DNA from: Gammaproteobacteria bacterium
Lineage (GTDB): Bacteria; Pseudomonadota; Gammaproteobacteria; Xanthomonadales; Marinicellaceae
DNA length: 6,370 nucleotides
Assembly: GCA_030426065.1 (NCBI GenBank)
Contig: JAUHZH010000137.1
Coordinates: 1-6,370, forward strand
Reading direction: 5' to 3'
Positions 1 to 6,370 of the stretch are shown one piece after another. Numbering within the stretch: position 1 is the stretch's first letter; the number at the start of each line of letters is the position of its first letter. Made by a program: the position numbers and the translations under genes. The notes beneath the pieces are model-generated. The model was not told the DNA's origin. It did no database searches and was given only the letters and a program-made list of their open reading frames with translations.

Positions 1-814
1 CTGAAAACACATGTTGCATGGGAGACAAATAACCATCTGGGTCAAAGGCATAAAATGGGTATGAAAACAGGCACGTGACCAACAACACGGTCACCGGCAC
101 ATGCCAAGTGATGATGCGCTTATAAAGCAACAACAAACCACCCAAGAACAACCAATTGGCCACCCACTCCCAACCCAAGCCACCAAAATCACCAAAGATC
201 TTTTGACTGATGATCTCAGAGTAAGTCAAGCCTTGCTGGTGTCCGGTCTGTAAAGCCGACAAAGGCGTCGCCGCTGTCACCGCATCGATCGATGCTTGAT
301 CAGCACCCATGAAAATCCATTGCCATGTGGCGTTGAAGTCCAATGCCGGCTGCTCCATCCCCCAGGGCGCCAACCACAATGCCATGCTTTGCGGAAACGC
401 GATCAATATCACAGCAAAACCGACCATCGCTGGATTGAATATGTTGTGGCCCAAACCACCATACAGGTGTTTGGCCACCACGATTCCAAACAACATGCCA
501 ATCACCACCACATACCAAGGTGACACCGGTGAGATACAGAGCACGAAAAGCCATGCGGTCACCACCGCGGACCCATCAGTGATGAAAGGTTTGATGGCGC
601 ACCCTCGCAGGCGCAAACAACCCCACTCAAACAGCAAAGCCATGACAGTGGCCAACACGCCTTGAATCAAGACCCCCACACCAAAATAAATCACATGGGC
701 CACGACTGCCGGCACCAATGCCAACAACACCCACAACATCACCTGTTGTACGCTGTTGCCTTTGTGGCTGTGCGGTGCCGTTTGTTTTGTTGGAGTAATC
801 CTCACATCAGTCAT
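1..814 (-). CDS. rsxD: Electron transport complex subunit RsxD (RnfD), C-terminus cut by the window edge
   Basis: This is the membrane subunit D of the Rsx/Rnf complex, which carries covalently bound FMN and helps pass electrons through the inner membrane. The frame stays open from an ATG at 814 to the left edge, giving 271 residues of a family usually near 350. Hydrophobic segments lie at about 24-47, 48-66, 83-98, 100-116, 130-150, 219-233 and 238-252. The segment GGLGHNIFNPAMVG (119-132) is characteristic of the RnfD/NqrB family. The motif DAVTAATPL (177-185) matches the flavinylation site; by comparison with E. coli RsxD, Thr183 should carry FMN, attached by an ApbE-type transferase. The start overlaps the end of rsxC by 8 nt and has an AAGGA Shine-Dalgarno sequence about 8 nt upstream. 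A second ATG at 807 is followed at once by a stop in its frame, so it is excluded. Identity is secure; only the last quarter is missing. Confidence 0.95.
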   Translation of the reverse strand, partial: MTDVRITPTKQTAPHSHKGNSVQQVMLWVLLALVPAVVAHVIYFGVGVLIQGVLATVMALLFEWGCLRLRGCAIKPFITDGSAVVTAWLFVLCISPVSPWYVVVIGMLFGIVVAKHLYGGLGHNIFNPAMVGFAVILIAFPQSMALWLAPWGMEQPALDFNATWQWIFMGADQASIDAVTAATPLSALQTGHQQGLTYSEIISQKIFGDFGGLGWEWVANWLFLGGLLLLYKRIITWHVPVTVLLVTCLFSYPFYAFDPDGYLSPMQHVFS

Positions 815-2282
815 TGTTTTCGTCCTTGGCTTTTTTGATCCGCGCCAAAACATCAGAAATTTCTTTTTTCGCCGCCTTGCGGTCTTTCAACTGTGCGGTT
901 TTGGCGTGGCGTTTCGCCTGTCGTTCTTTTTTCAGCCGCTCCAAACGCGCCTCTCTGGCTTCAAATCGACTTTTCGAGTGGCTTGACTGGCCTTGCTTGT
1001 AATCCAAAAAGCGCAGTTCAGCTTTGGCAAAACGGTAGTAATCCACCAGTTTGATTTCACTGGGACAGACATAGGCGCAGGCACCGCATTCGATGCAGTC
1101 ATTGACGTGATGGGATCGGGTCTTTTCCCATTGTTCACCTTGGATGTACCAGAATAACTGTTGTGGCAACAATTCTTGGGGGCACACCTGGACACAATCA
1201 CCGCATCGGATACACGGCATGGCAGTCTCAGGTCGCTCGCTGCTTCTTTTCAATGCCAACAAACAATTGCTGGTTTTGTCGATACCAACATCTGCATGCG
1301 GCATGGCAAAACCCATCATTGGACCACCGATCACCAGGCCATCAACGGCGTCACTGTCGACACCCGCCAAAGACAGCAAGTCTGACAACGGTGTGCCGAT
1401 CAAGGCGCGCACGTTGATGGGCTGTGCCACGGCTTCGCCAGAAACCGTGATGATGCGGTCAACCAATGGCCGTTGCACATCATGTGCATCTGCCATCGCA
1501 GCGGCGGTTGCGACGTTTTGCATCAACAAACCCAACACCGCCGGTGTGCGACCCACAGGAACTTGCAAACCGGTCAGCACTTCAATCAATTGTTTCTCAC
1601 CACCGGTTGGGTAAATGTTGGGCACTTGGGTGACGCTGATGCCGCTGACACCCATTGATGCCATCGCTTCATTCAATGCCGTTCCCACGCCACCCAAGGT
1701 GTCTTCAATGGCAATGATGCCGTGCTCGGCACCTGCGGCTTGCATCATCAACTCGGTACCCCTGATGACGCGTTCTGGCTGCGCCAACATCAAAGCTTCA
1801 TCACAGGCAATGTTGGGCTCACATTCGGCACCATTGATGATCAAAGTCTCAACACCTTGCCCGTATTTAACATGCGCTGGGAATCCAGCACCACCCATAC
1901 CCATTAGGCCGGCTTGGTGCATCAATTCAGGCAAAGAAACACCCGCCATTGCCAAGGGTTCGCACCATTGATCCAGTCCATCGGTGGTGATTTCAATCAC
2001 TTGAGCCAAGGCGGCATCGGGCGCGGCGCTCGGGCGCTTGTTGATTGACGTCACCCGACCTGAGCTCGGTGCGTGGACGTCACTGACCATGACATCGTCT
2101 GAACGGGCAATGACTTGACCTTTCAACACGGTATCGCCCACCGAAACAACCGCATCCGCTTCCACACCCCGGTTGGTCCTCAATGAAACCAGCAGCCTTT
2201 TCGGCAAAGGTGCATCGACGATGGATTGTCCTGACAAGGCTTGTTTGTGATCTCGAAGCCGCAAGCCGCCATGGAATTTCAT
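807..2282 (-). CDS. rsxC: Electron transport complex subunit RsxC (RnfC), short form
   Basis: RsxC is the peripheral cytoplasmic subunit of the Rsx/Rnf complex. It exchanges electrons with NAD(H) and passes them on through two [4Fe-4S] clusters. The chosen start gives 491 residues beginning MKFHGGLRLRDHK, which matches the usual N-terminus. The frame is open for 40 more codons upstream, but that stretch lies inside rsxB and is not family sequence. The glycine-rich loop GMGGAGFP (128-135), shared with NuoF-type nucleotide-binding subunits, comes first. The ferredoxin-like part has Cys 357, 360, 363 and 367, then Cys 396, 399, 402 and 406, two complete CxxCxxCxxxCP sets. The tail, about 438-491, is a charged Arg/Lys/Glu/Ala helix resembling the E. 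coli tail, but the long tandem repeats that bring E. coli RsxC to 740 residues are absent. It overlaps the rsxB stop by one base (TGATG), with AGGA 7 nt before its ATG. Confidence 0.96.
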   Translation of the reverse strand: MKFHGGLRLRDHKQALSGQSIVDAPLPKRLLVSLRTNRGVEADAVVSVGDTVLKGQVIARSDDVMVSDVHAPSSGRVTSINKRPSAAPDAALAQVIEITTDGLDQWCEPLAMAGVSLPELMHQAGLMGMGGAGFPAHVKYGQGVETLIINGAECEPNIACDEALMLAQPERVIRGTELMMQAAGAEHGIIAIEDTLGGVGTALNEAMASMGVSGISVTQVPNIYPTGGEKQLIEVLTGLQVPVGRTPAVLGLLMQNVATAAAMADAHDVQRPLVDRIITVSGEAVAQPINVRALIGTPLSDLLSLAGVDSDAVDGLVIGGPMMGFAMPHADVGIDKTSNCLLALKRSSERPETAMPCIRCGDCVQVCPQELLPQQLFWYIQGEQWEKTRSHHVNDCIECGACAYVCPSEIKLVDYYRFAKAELRFLDYKQGQSSHSKSRFEAREARLERLKKERQAKRHAKTAQLKDRKAAKKEISDVLARIKKAKDENND

Positions 2283-2851
2283 CACGAAATCCTCGCCTGG
2301 GCTGCGGTGGCATACAAAGCCGGCTTGGCCTTGCGTCTGATGTGGCTTGGCATGGGAGCAGGCACCACTTCGATGCAATCCACAGGGCAAGCAGGGATGC
2401 ACAAGTCACAACCGGTGCACTCCGTTGCTATGACGGTGTGCATCAGTTTGGCGGAACCTACTATGGCGTCCACTGGGCACACTTGAATGCACTTGGTACA
2501 ACCAATGCAATCGGGTTCAATGATCACCACCACCGTGTCTTCTGAAGCTTCACCGTTCTCTGGATTCAATTCAAGGACTTCCACATCCAGCAATTCTGCG
2601 AGCTTTTTGATACCTTCATCACCGCCTGGTGGGCATTGGTTGATGGGGGCTTCGCCTTTAGCAATGGCTTCGGCATAAGGCTTACAACCCGGAAAATTAC
2701 ACTGCCCGCATTGCGTCTGCGGCAAAATGGCATTGATTTGCTCGACGATGGGGTTACCTTCCACCTTGAATTTTTTAGACACCCAAACGATCAAGCAACC
2801 AAAAAACAACGCCAAGGCCAAAAAGGCCAACAAACCCCAAACCGCACTCAT
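2282..2851 (-). CDS. rsxB: Electron transport complex subunit RsxB (RnfB), membrane-anchored ferredoxin
   Basis: RsxB is the polyferredoxin subunit that relays electrons between the membrane subunits of the Rsx/Rnf complex and soluble acceptors on the cytoplasmic side. It has 189 residues, close to the usual short gammaproteobacterial form of about 190. Residues 4-24 form a single hydrophobic anchor. A 4Fe-4S domain of the CxxCxxxxC...C type follows, with Cys 48, 51, 56 and 73 in the conserved context QTQCGQCNFPGC. A double-cluster ferredoxin domain comes next, with Cys 115, 118, 121 and 125 and Cys 145, 148, 151 and 155, both in CxxCxxCxxxCP order. All expected cluster ligands are present. 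The start overlaps the end of rsxA by 4 nt (ATGA) and its stop overlaps the rsxC start by one base, so translation of the three genes is probably coupled. The upstream ribosome site (GGGGA) is weak, which fits coupling. Confidence 0.97.
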   Translation of the reverse strand: MSAVWGLLAFLALALFFGCLIVWVSKKFKVEGNPIVEQINAILPQTQCGQCNFPGCKPYAEAIAKGEAPINQCPPGGDEGIKKLAELLDVEVLELNPENGEASEDTVVVIIEPDCIGCTKCIQVCPVDAIVGSAKLMHTVIATECTGCDLCIPACPVDCIEVVPAPMPSHIRRKAKPALYATAAQARIS

Positions 2852-3426
2852 GGCGTCATCCCCGAAAAGCCCATAAAGGCCAAGGACATGATGCCCGCAG
2901 TCATCAGCGCAATCGGTAAACCCTTGAACGCGGCTGGCACATCAGCCATTTCCAAACGTTCTCGGATGGCAGAAAACAGGGCCAGCACCAAACCAAAACC
3001 AAAAGCGGCACCGAAGCCAAAAAAGGCCGATTCCATCAGGGAATGTTGTTGCTGTACGTTGAGCAAAGCGACACCCAAAACCGCGCAGTTGGTGGTGATC
3101 AAAGGCAAGAACAGCCCGAGGACTTGGTACAACAGCGGCGATGATTTGTGCAAAATCATTTCAGTGACTTGAACCGTCACCGCAATCACCAAAATGAAAC
3201 TCAATGTTTTCAGGTATTCCAGCTCCAGTGGCTGCAAAAGGTAGGTGTTGACCAAATAACTGACAATCGATGAAAGGGTCAAAACAAAGGCGGTGGCAAA
3301 GCCCATGCCCAAGGCCGATTGGTACTGGGTTGAAACACCCATGAACGGACACAGGCCCAAAAAGCGAACCAACACAAAGTTGTTCACAAAAGCCGCGCCA
3401 ATAAAAACCAAAAACCAATCAGTCAT
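2848..3426 (-). CDS. rsxA: Electron transport complex subunit RsxA (RnfA)
   Basis: RsxA is an integral inner-membrane subunit of the Rsx/Rnf complex, homologous to RsxE and to NqrD/NqrE. It has 192 residues, against 193 in E. coli, and is almost wholly hydrophobic with about six membrane segments. The conserved half-motifs RFLGLCPFMGVS (21-32, with Cys26) and LPLITTNCAVLGVAL (107-121, with Cys114) are both present. In related complexes these two cysteines, together with those of the partner subunit, hold an iron-sulfur centre inside the membrane. The N-terminus MTDWFLVFIGAAFVNNFVLVRFLG lines up with family members from the first residue, so the ATG at 3426 is firm even though only a weak, distant GAGG stands upstream. 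It is the first gene of the operon; the spacer before it is repeat-rich and must hold the operon promoter unless transcription reads through from metG. Confidence 0.97.
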   Translation of the reverse strand: MTDWFLVFIGAAFVNNFVLVRFLGLCPFMGVSTQYQSALGMGFATAFVLTLSSIVSYLVNTYLLQPLELEYLKTLSFILVIAVTVQVTEMILHKSSPLLYQVLGLFLPLITTNCAVLGVALLNVQQQHSLMESAFFGFGAAFGFGLVLALFSAIRERLEMADVPAAFKGLPIALMTAGIMSLAFMGFSGMTP

Positions 3427-3745
3427 CTACAATGTCTCAATACCTCAACTCAACTCTATTGAATTACCTACCAGCTCATCCATACCCTCCCGCAACAGTC
3501 TGTCGAAAACGTTTCTTATTATGAAAAACCTGTGTTTCGACGATCCGGGCACTTCGACAAGCTCAGTGAACTCAACATCACAATGATTCAAAACACCTTC
3601 ATGACCCGCCATGCACGTTTAAATCAAATCGGCGGCCACTTCAAGCCGGCTGAGCCCCGTCGAAGCCCTTCAGGCTCGAATTCTCATCCTTAATCATTGT
3701 ACTTCGACAAGCCAAGTGAACGCCGGAGTTCACTGAATGAATCAC
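3427..3745. repeat. metG-rsxA spacer with dispersed palindromic repeat remnants
   Basis: I see no gene in this spacer. The hexamer TTCGAC or its complement occurs five times, at 3502, 3536, 3553, 3659 and 3703. Two direct copies of ACTTCGACAAGCNNAGTGAAC lie at 3551-3571 and 3701-3721. Short hairpins can form from 3502-3508 with 3535-3541, from 3660-3667 with 3673-3679 (one bulged A), and from 3715-3721 with 3728-3734. Sequences of the type CTTCGACAAGCTCAGTGAAC are, from general knowledge, common dispersed intergenic repeats in several bacterial genomes. Downstream of metG the 3715-3734 hairpin has no U-tract, so it is not a standard terminator. Weak promoter candidates toward rsxA exist (TCGACA at 3506-3501 with TATGGA at 3484-3479, spacer 16; or CATAAT at 3523-3518 with no good partner), but neither is convincing. 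Confidence 0.6.
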
Positions 3746-5797
3746 TCACTTCACTCGCATACCAGGCAAAGCACCGTCATGCGGTTCCAGGATATACAAA
3801 TCATCACCGCCCGGTCCAGCCGCCAAAACCATGCCTTCAGACACACCAAAGCGCATTTTTCTGGGGGCCAAGTTGGCCACCATCACGGTGTGTTTGCCGA
3901 TCAGGTCTTCCGCCTGGTAGGCCGACTTGATGCCAGCAAATACATTTTTGGTGATGCCGCCCAAATCCAGGGTCAATTGCAACAACTTATCTGCTTTCTC
4001 CACTGCTTTCGCATCGACAATTTTGGCGATGCGCAGGTCTATTTTGGCAAAGTCATCAAATGCAATTTCATCACTGATTGGGTCTTTGTCCAATTGGCCA
4101 TTGTTTTTTGTTTGGATGATCGTGGTGTCCTTGGCTTCCAGGTCTTGCTTGGATGCTTCCATGATTTTTTCCAAAGTTTCTGGTTCAATGCGACCAATTA
4201 ACGGTTTGAATTTGTTGATTTCATGGTTTCGCAATGGCGCATCAATGGCATACCAGTTGTCCAACGACACATTCAGGAAAGCCGCTGCCTTCTTGGCCGT
4301 GAATGGAATCACCGGCGCCAACCACGTCATCAACACACGGAACAGATTGATCCCCGTTGAACAAACTTGGTGCACTTCTGCCAAGCGCGACTCATCTTTG
4401 ACAGCCACCCAGGGTGCCATGTCGGCAATGTATTGGTTGGCTTTGTCTGCCAAGGCCATGATTTGACGAACCGCGGCATTGTATTTGCGCGCTTCGAACA
4501 AAGCCGCAATTTCATCTGAATTCGCAGTAAATTCATCATACAAGGCCTGATTGTGCAACTCGGATGACAGTTTTGAATCAAATTTTTTCTTGATGAAACC
4601 GGCACATCGAGAGGCGATGTTGACCACCTTGCCAACCAAATCTGAATTGACACGCTGGCGAAAATCATCCATGCTCAAATCAATGTCCACCACGCCATCA
4701 GACAATTTGGCAGCAAAATAGTAACGAAGGTAATCGGGATTCAAATGATCCAAATAGGTCGATGCCTTGATGAAAGTACCGCGTGACTTGCTCATTTTGG
4801 TGCCGTTGACGGTCAGAAAGCCATGGACGTAAACTGCGTTGGGCAGTTTCATGCCTGCGCCGTGTAACATGGCAGGCCAGAACAAGGAGTGAAAGTACAA
4901 AATGTCTTTGCCGATGAAGTGCACCATTTCATGTTCAGTGGTTGGATCAACCCAAGGGGCAAAATCCTCACCATTTTGATTGCACAGGTGTTTCAAACAA
5001 GCCAGGTAACCCACCGGCGCATCCATCCAAACATAAAAGTACTTGTTGTCTTCTTCAGGAATCTTGAAACCAAAATACGGTGCATCACGTGAAATGTCCC
5101 AAGACTGCAAGCCCGCTTCAAACCACTCTGCCAGTTTGTTGCTGACTTCGGTTTGTAAAGAGCCGGACTGGACCCAGTCTTTCAACATGCCCTCAAACTG
5201 TTTCAAGTTCACGAACAGGTGTTTGGATTCCTTCAATACAGGTGTCGCACCTGAAACGGCTGACTTGGGATTTTTCACTTCTGATGAATCATAAGTGGAA
5301 CCACACACTTCACAGTTGTCACCGTATTGGTCCTCGGCATCGCATTTGGGGCAAGTGCCTTTGACAAATCGATCAGGCAAAAACATTTCTTTTTCTGGAT
5401 CGAAATACTGTTCAATGACTTTTTCTTCGATGTGACCTGCGGCTTTTAACCTCAAATAGATGTCAGCCACCAAAGCCTCATTTTCTGGTGAATGGGTCGA
5501 ATGGTAGTGGTCATAAGAAATGCCAAACCCTTGCAGGTCTTGCCAATGCTCTTCGCGGATACCATCAACCAATGCTTCAGGTGTCATGCCTTGTTTTTCT
5601 GCATTCAGCATGATCGGGGTGCCATGGGCGTCATCGGCACACAGGTACTTCACTTCATGACCCAAAGCGCGCATCAAACGTGCCCAAATGTCTGATTGTG
5701 AATGTTCGACCAGGTGGCCCAAGTGCAGTGATCCACTGGCATATGGCAATGCAGAAGTGATCAATAATTTCCTTTTGTGATGGTTGGCTTCAGACAT
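3746..5797 (-). CDS. metG: Methionyl-tRNA synthetase, long zinc-containing form with C-terminal tRNA-binding domain
   Basis: This cytoplasmic class I synthetase joins methionine to tRNA-Met and initiator tRNA using ATP. From the ATG at 5797 it has 683 residues, close to E. coli MetG (677). The catalytic Rossmann fold starts with ITSALPYASGSLHLGH, with the HIGH-type motif HLGH at 25-28. The connective domain carries a zinc knuckle with Cys 149, 152, 162 and 165. The KMSKS loop is intact at 334-338 (GTKMSKSRGTFIKAS). Anticodon-binding helices follow, including the conserved GINLFRVLMTWLAP. The last 100 or so residues, from about 580 (FDDFAKIDLRIAKI to PRKMRFGVSEGMVLAAGPGG), are the OB-fold tRNA-binding and dimerisation domain. 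An in-frame GTG at 5824 would add nine residues, but it falls inside the candidate promoter and adds nothing typical of the family. The ATG has no clear Shine-Dalgarno. Metabolic link to the rsx genes is not evident, though metG and rsx are neighbours in some other gammaproteobacteria as I recall. Confidence 0.98.
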   Translation of the reverse strand: MSEANHHKRKLLITSALPYASGSLHLGHLVEHSQSDIWARLMRALGHEVKYLCADDAHGTPIMLNAEKQGMTPEALVDGIREEHWQDLQGFGISYDHYHSTHSPENEALVADIYLRLKAAGHIEEKVIEQYFDPEKEMFLPDRFVKGTCPKCDAEDQYGDNCEVCGSTYDSSEVKNPKSAVSGATPVLKESKHLFVNLKQFEGMLKDWVQSGSLQTEVSNKLAEWFEAGLQSWDISRDAPYFGFKIPEEDNKYFYVWMDAPVGYLACLKHLCNQNGEDFAPWVDPTTEHEMVHFIGKDILYFHSLFWPAMLHGAGMKLPNAVYVHGFLTVNGTKMSKSRGTFIKASTYLDHLNPDYLRYYFAAKLSDGVVDIDLSMDDFRQRVNSDLVGKVVNIASRCAGFIKKKFDSKLSSELHNQALYDEFTANSDEIAALFEARKYNAAVRQIMALADKANQYIADMAPWVAVKDESRLAEVHQVCSTGINLFRVLMTWLAPVIPFTAKKAAAFLNVSLDNWYAIDAPLRNHEINKFKPLIGRIEPETLEKIMEASKQDLEAKDTTIIQTKNNGQLDKDPISDEIAFDDFAKIDLRIAKIVDAKAVEKADKLLQLTLDLGGITKNVFAGIKSAYQAEDLIGKHTVMVANLAPRKMRFGVSEGMVLAAGPGGDDLYILEPHDGALPGMRVK

Positions 5798-5826
5798 GGC
5801 TGACGTTGGTTGAAATAAAACCACGT

Positions 5827-5856
5827 ATTATCCCATGGTTACAAAGCAACAAACAA
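5827..5856 (-). promoter_or_regulatory. Candidate sigma-70 promoter of metG
   Basis: On the minus strand, GATAAT at 5832-5827 is a five-of-six match to the -10 box, and TTGTTT at 5856-5851 is a partial match to the -35 box; the spacer is 18 bases. Transcription would start near 5820, giving a short leader before the metG ATG at 5797. It lies in the 71-base gap after the small upstream gene. The -35 match is modest, so this is a plausible call only. Confidence 0.35.
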
Positions 5857-5868
5857 GCTGATGAGGAA

Positions 5869-6105
5869 TCAGGATGTCAAAAAAGCATGAACACAATAAC
5901 CGGCTGCAATGCCCAGCAAAAGCCAAAAGAATATTTTCAACTCAGCCCAGTGACTTTCGAACCAACGCCCCCTGAACGCATCAATGATGTCGGGGGTGAA
6001 CCACATTTTAACGGCATCAACAAAATCATCTCGACCATCCCAAAACCAAGAGAACGTCAATCGAAGCACGGCCAAACCAGCCGCAATGGAAAGAATGATT
6101 TCCAT
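5869..6105 (-). CDS. Small unrecognised membrane protein with two hydrophobic segments
   Basis: I do not recognise this 78-residue protein. Residues 1-21 (MEIILSIAAGLAVLRLTFSWF) and about 55-76 (LKIFFWLLLGIAAGYCVHAF) are hydrophobic and could each span the membrane. The middle is polar and rich in aromatic residues: FWDGRDDFVDAVKMWFTPDI (20-39) and then AFRGRWFESHWAEL, with Trp at 21, 35, 48 and 53. Both hydrophobic segments, the regular polar middle and a start with AGG about 9 nt upstream support a real gene and not a chance frame. No cysteine pairs, metal motifs or catalytic signature are seen. It sits between tRNA-Ser and metG on the same strand; its stop is 71 nt before the metG ATG, so cotranscription with metG is possible, but the candidate metG promoter between them argues for separate expression. 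The function is unknown. Confidence 0.7.
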   Translation of the reverse strand: MEIILSIAAGLAVLRLTFSWFWDGRDDFVDAVKMWFTPDIIDAFRGRWFESHWAELKIFFWLLLGIAAGYCVHAFLTS

Positions 6106-6203
6106 GTCAAAGACCTGAACAAATCGTCATTGTAACAAAAACACACTGTTTGTAGGGCAGCGTATATGTTTGAGTTAGGGTGATAGAACTTGAGGTTCAA
6201 AAC

Positions 6204-6308
6204 TGGCGGTGAGAGAGGGATGTATGAGCAGAACGTTCGTAACTGAGTCTGAGAACTGGCGGTGAGAGAGGGATATATGAAAAAGTCTTTGAAATTGAGC
6301 CTGAGAGT
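6204..6308 (-). repeat. Two tandem units carrying copies of the tRNA-Ser 3' end
   Basis: On the minus strand, directly downstream of the tRNA-Ser gene, the 18-base tRNA 3' end ATCCCTCTCTCACCGCCA recurs without a mismatch at 6274-6257 and 6221-6204. The distance from the tRNA end to the first copy is 52 bases and between the copies 53. Each copy holds the 3' strand of the T stem, the 3' strand of the acceptor stem, the discriminator G and CCA, but no other tRNA part. The linkers of 34 and 35 bases are also related: both begin with a version of NTTCTCAGNCTCA and end with a version of TCATAT just before the copy. The arrangement recalls the repeats behind E. coli tyrT, which also carry part of the tRNA 3' end. 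They may come from unequal recombination or from integration scars. Confidence 0.85.
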
Positions 6309-6370
6309 TGGCGGTGAGAGAGGGATTCGAACCCTCGATAGGGGATTAACCTATACACGCTTTCCAGGCG
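6309..6370 (-). tRNA. tRNA-Ser, anticodon GGA, 5' part beyond the window edge
   Basis: The last 62 nt of a class II tRNA lie here. In order they are the end of the anticodon stem, the anticodon loop CTGGAAA with anticodon GGA at 6365-6363, a long variable arm (ATAGG paired with CCTAT), the T arm GAGGG-TTCGAAT-CCCTC, the acceptor strand TCTCACC, discriminator G and an encoded CCA at 6311-6309. The long variable arm and the discriminator G fit serine, and the loop is the same as in E. coli tRNA-Ser(GGA). It reads the codons UCC and UCU. The D arm and the 5' acceptor strand fall outside the window, so pairing of the acceptor stem cannot be checked. Confidence 0.95.

Noticed and set aside
309..665. 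Plus-strand open frame of 118 codons
   Set aside because: It is antisense to rsxD, whose minus-strand frame is clearly coding; no recognisable protein features.
1144..1614. Plus-strand open frame of 156 codons
   Set aside because: It is antisense to the conserved core of rsxC and shows no family-like sequence.
2283..2402. N-terminal extension of RsxC by 40 residues (start at 2402)
   Set aside because: It lies wholly inside rsxB, is Cys/His-rich shadow sequence from the ferredoxin region, and the family start MKFHGG at 2282 has its own Shine-Dalgarno.
3715..3734. Rho-independent terminator after metG
   Set aside because: A 7-bp stem with a 6-base loop exists, but the minus strand continues TGGCTTGTC with no U-tract; it is better explained as part of the dispersed repeat.
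6135..6153. Terminator behind the tRNA-Ser repeats
   Set aside because: The T-rich stretch can form only a weak AT-rich stem with a bulge; it is not enough to call.
6204..6326. CRISPR-like array (18-base repeat, about 35-base spacers)
   Set aside because: Only three units, the repeat is the tRNA-Ser 3' end, the linkers are related to each other, and no cas gene is present.

Overview
The window looks like an ordinary chromosomal stretch of a gammaproteobacterium. Every gene I can support is on the minus strand. From right to left in coordinates, which is the direction of transcription, they are: the 3' part of a tRNA-Ser(GGA) gene; a short spacer with two extra copies of the tRNA 3' end; a small unrecognised two-helix membrane protein; methionyl-tRNA synthetase (metG); a spacer of about 320 bases rich in palindromic repeats; and the first four genes of an Rsx/Rnf electron-transport operon (rsxA, rsxB, rsxC, and rsxD cut by the left edge). 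The protein sequences are closest in my memory to gammaproteobacterial RsxA/B/C/D and to the E. coli-type zinc-containing MetG. A lineage near Marinicella or the Xanthomonadales is possible, but that is a guess.

Right part (about 5870-6370). The tRNA-Ser gene enters from beyond the right edge and ends in an encoded CCA at 6309. Downstream, the last 18 nt of the tRNA recur exactly twice, at a spacing of 52-53 bp, and the linkers between copies are also related. A 78-residue protein with a hydrophobic segment at each end and a Trp-rich middle follows.

Middle (3746-5797). metG encodes a full-length MetRS with the catalytic domain, a four-Cys zinc knuckle, the KMSKS loop, the anticodon-binding helices and the C-terminal OB-fold tRNA-binding domain. 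The likely start is an ATG at 5797, with a candidate promoter just upstream.

Left part (1-3745). After the repeat-rich spacer come rsxA, rsxB, rsxC and rsxD. Each gene overlaps the next by 1-8 nt, so they form one translationally coupled operon. Together they encode the core of a membrane complex that moves electrons between NAD(P)H and ferredoxin-type carriers: RsxC is the peripheral NADH/Fe-S subunit, RsxB a membrane-anchored ferredoxin, RsxA an integral subunit with paired cysteines, and RsxD an integral subunit with a covalent FMN site. rsxG, rsxE and often nth normally follow and would lie beyond the left edge.

I found no clearly undescribed system. The most unusual signal is the set of repeated tRNA-Ser 3' ends.
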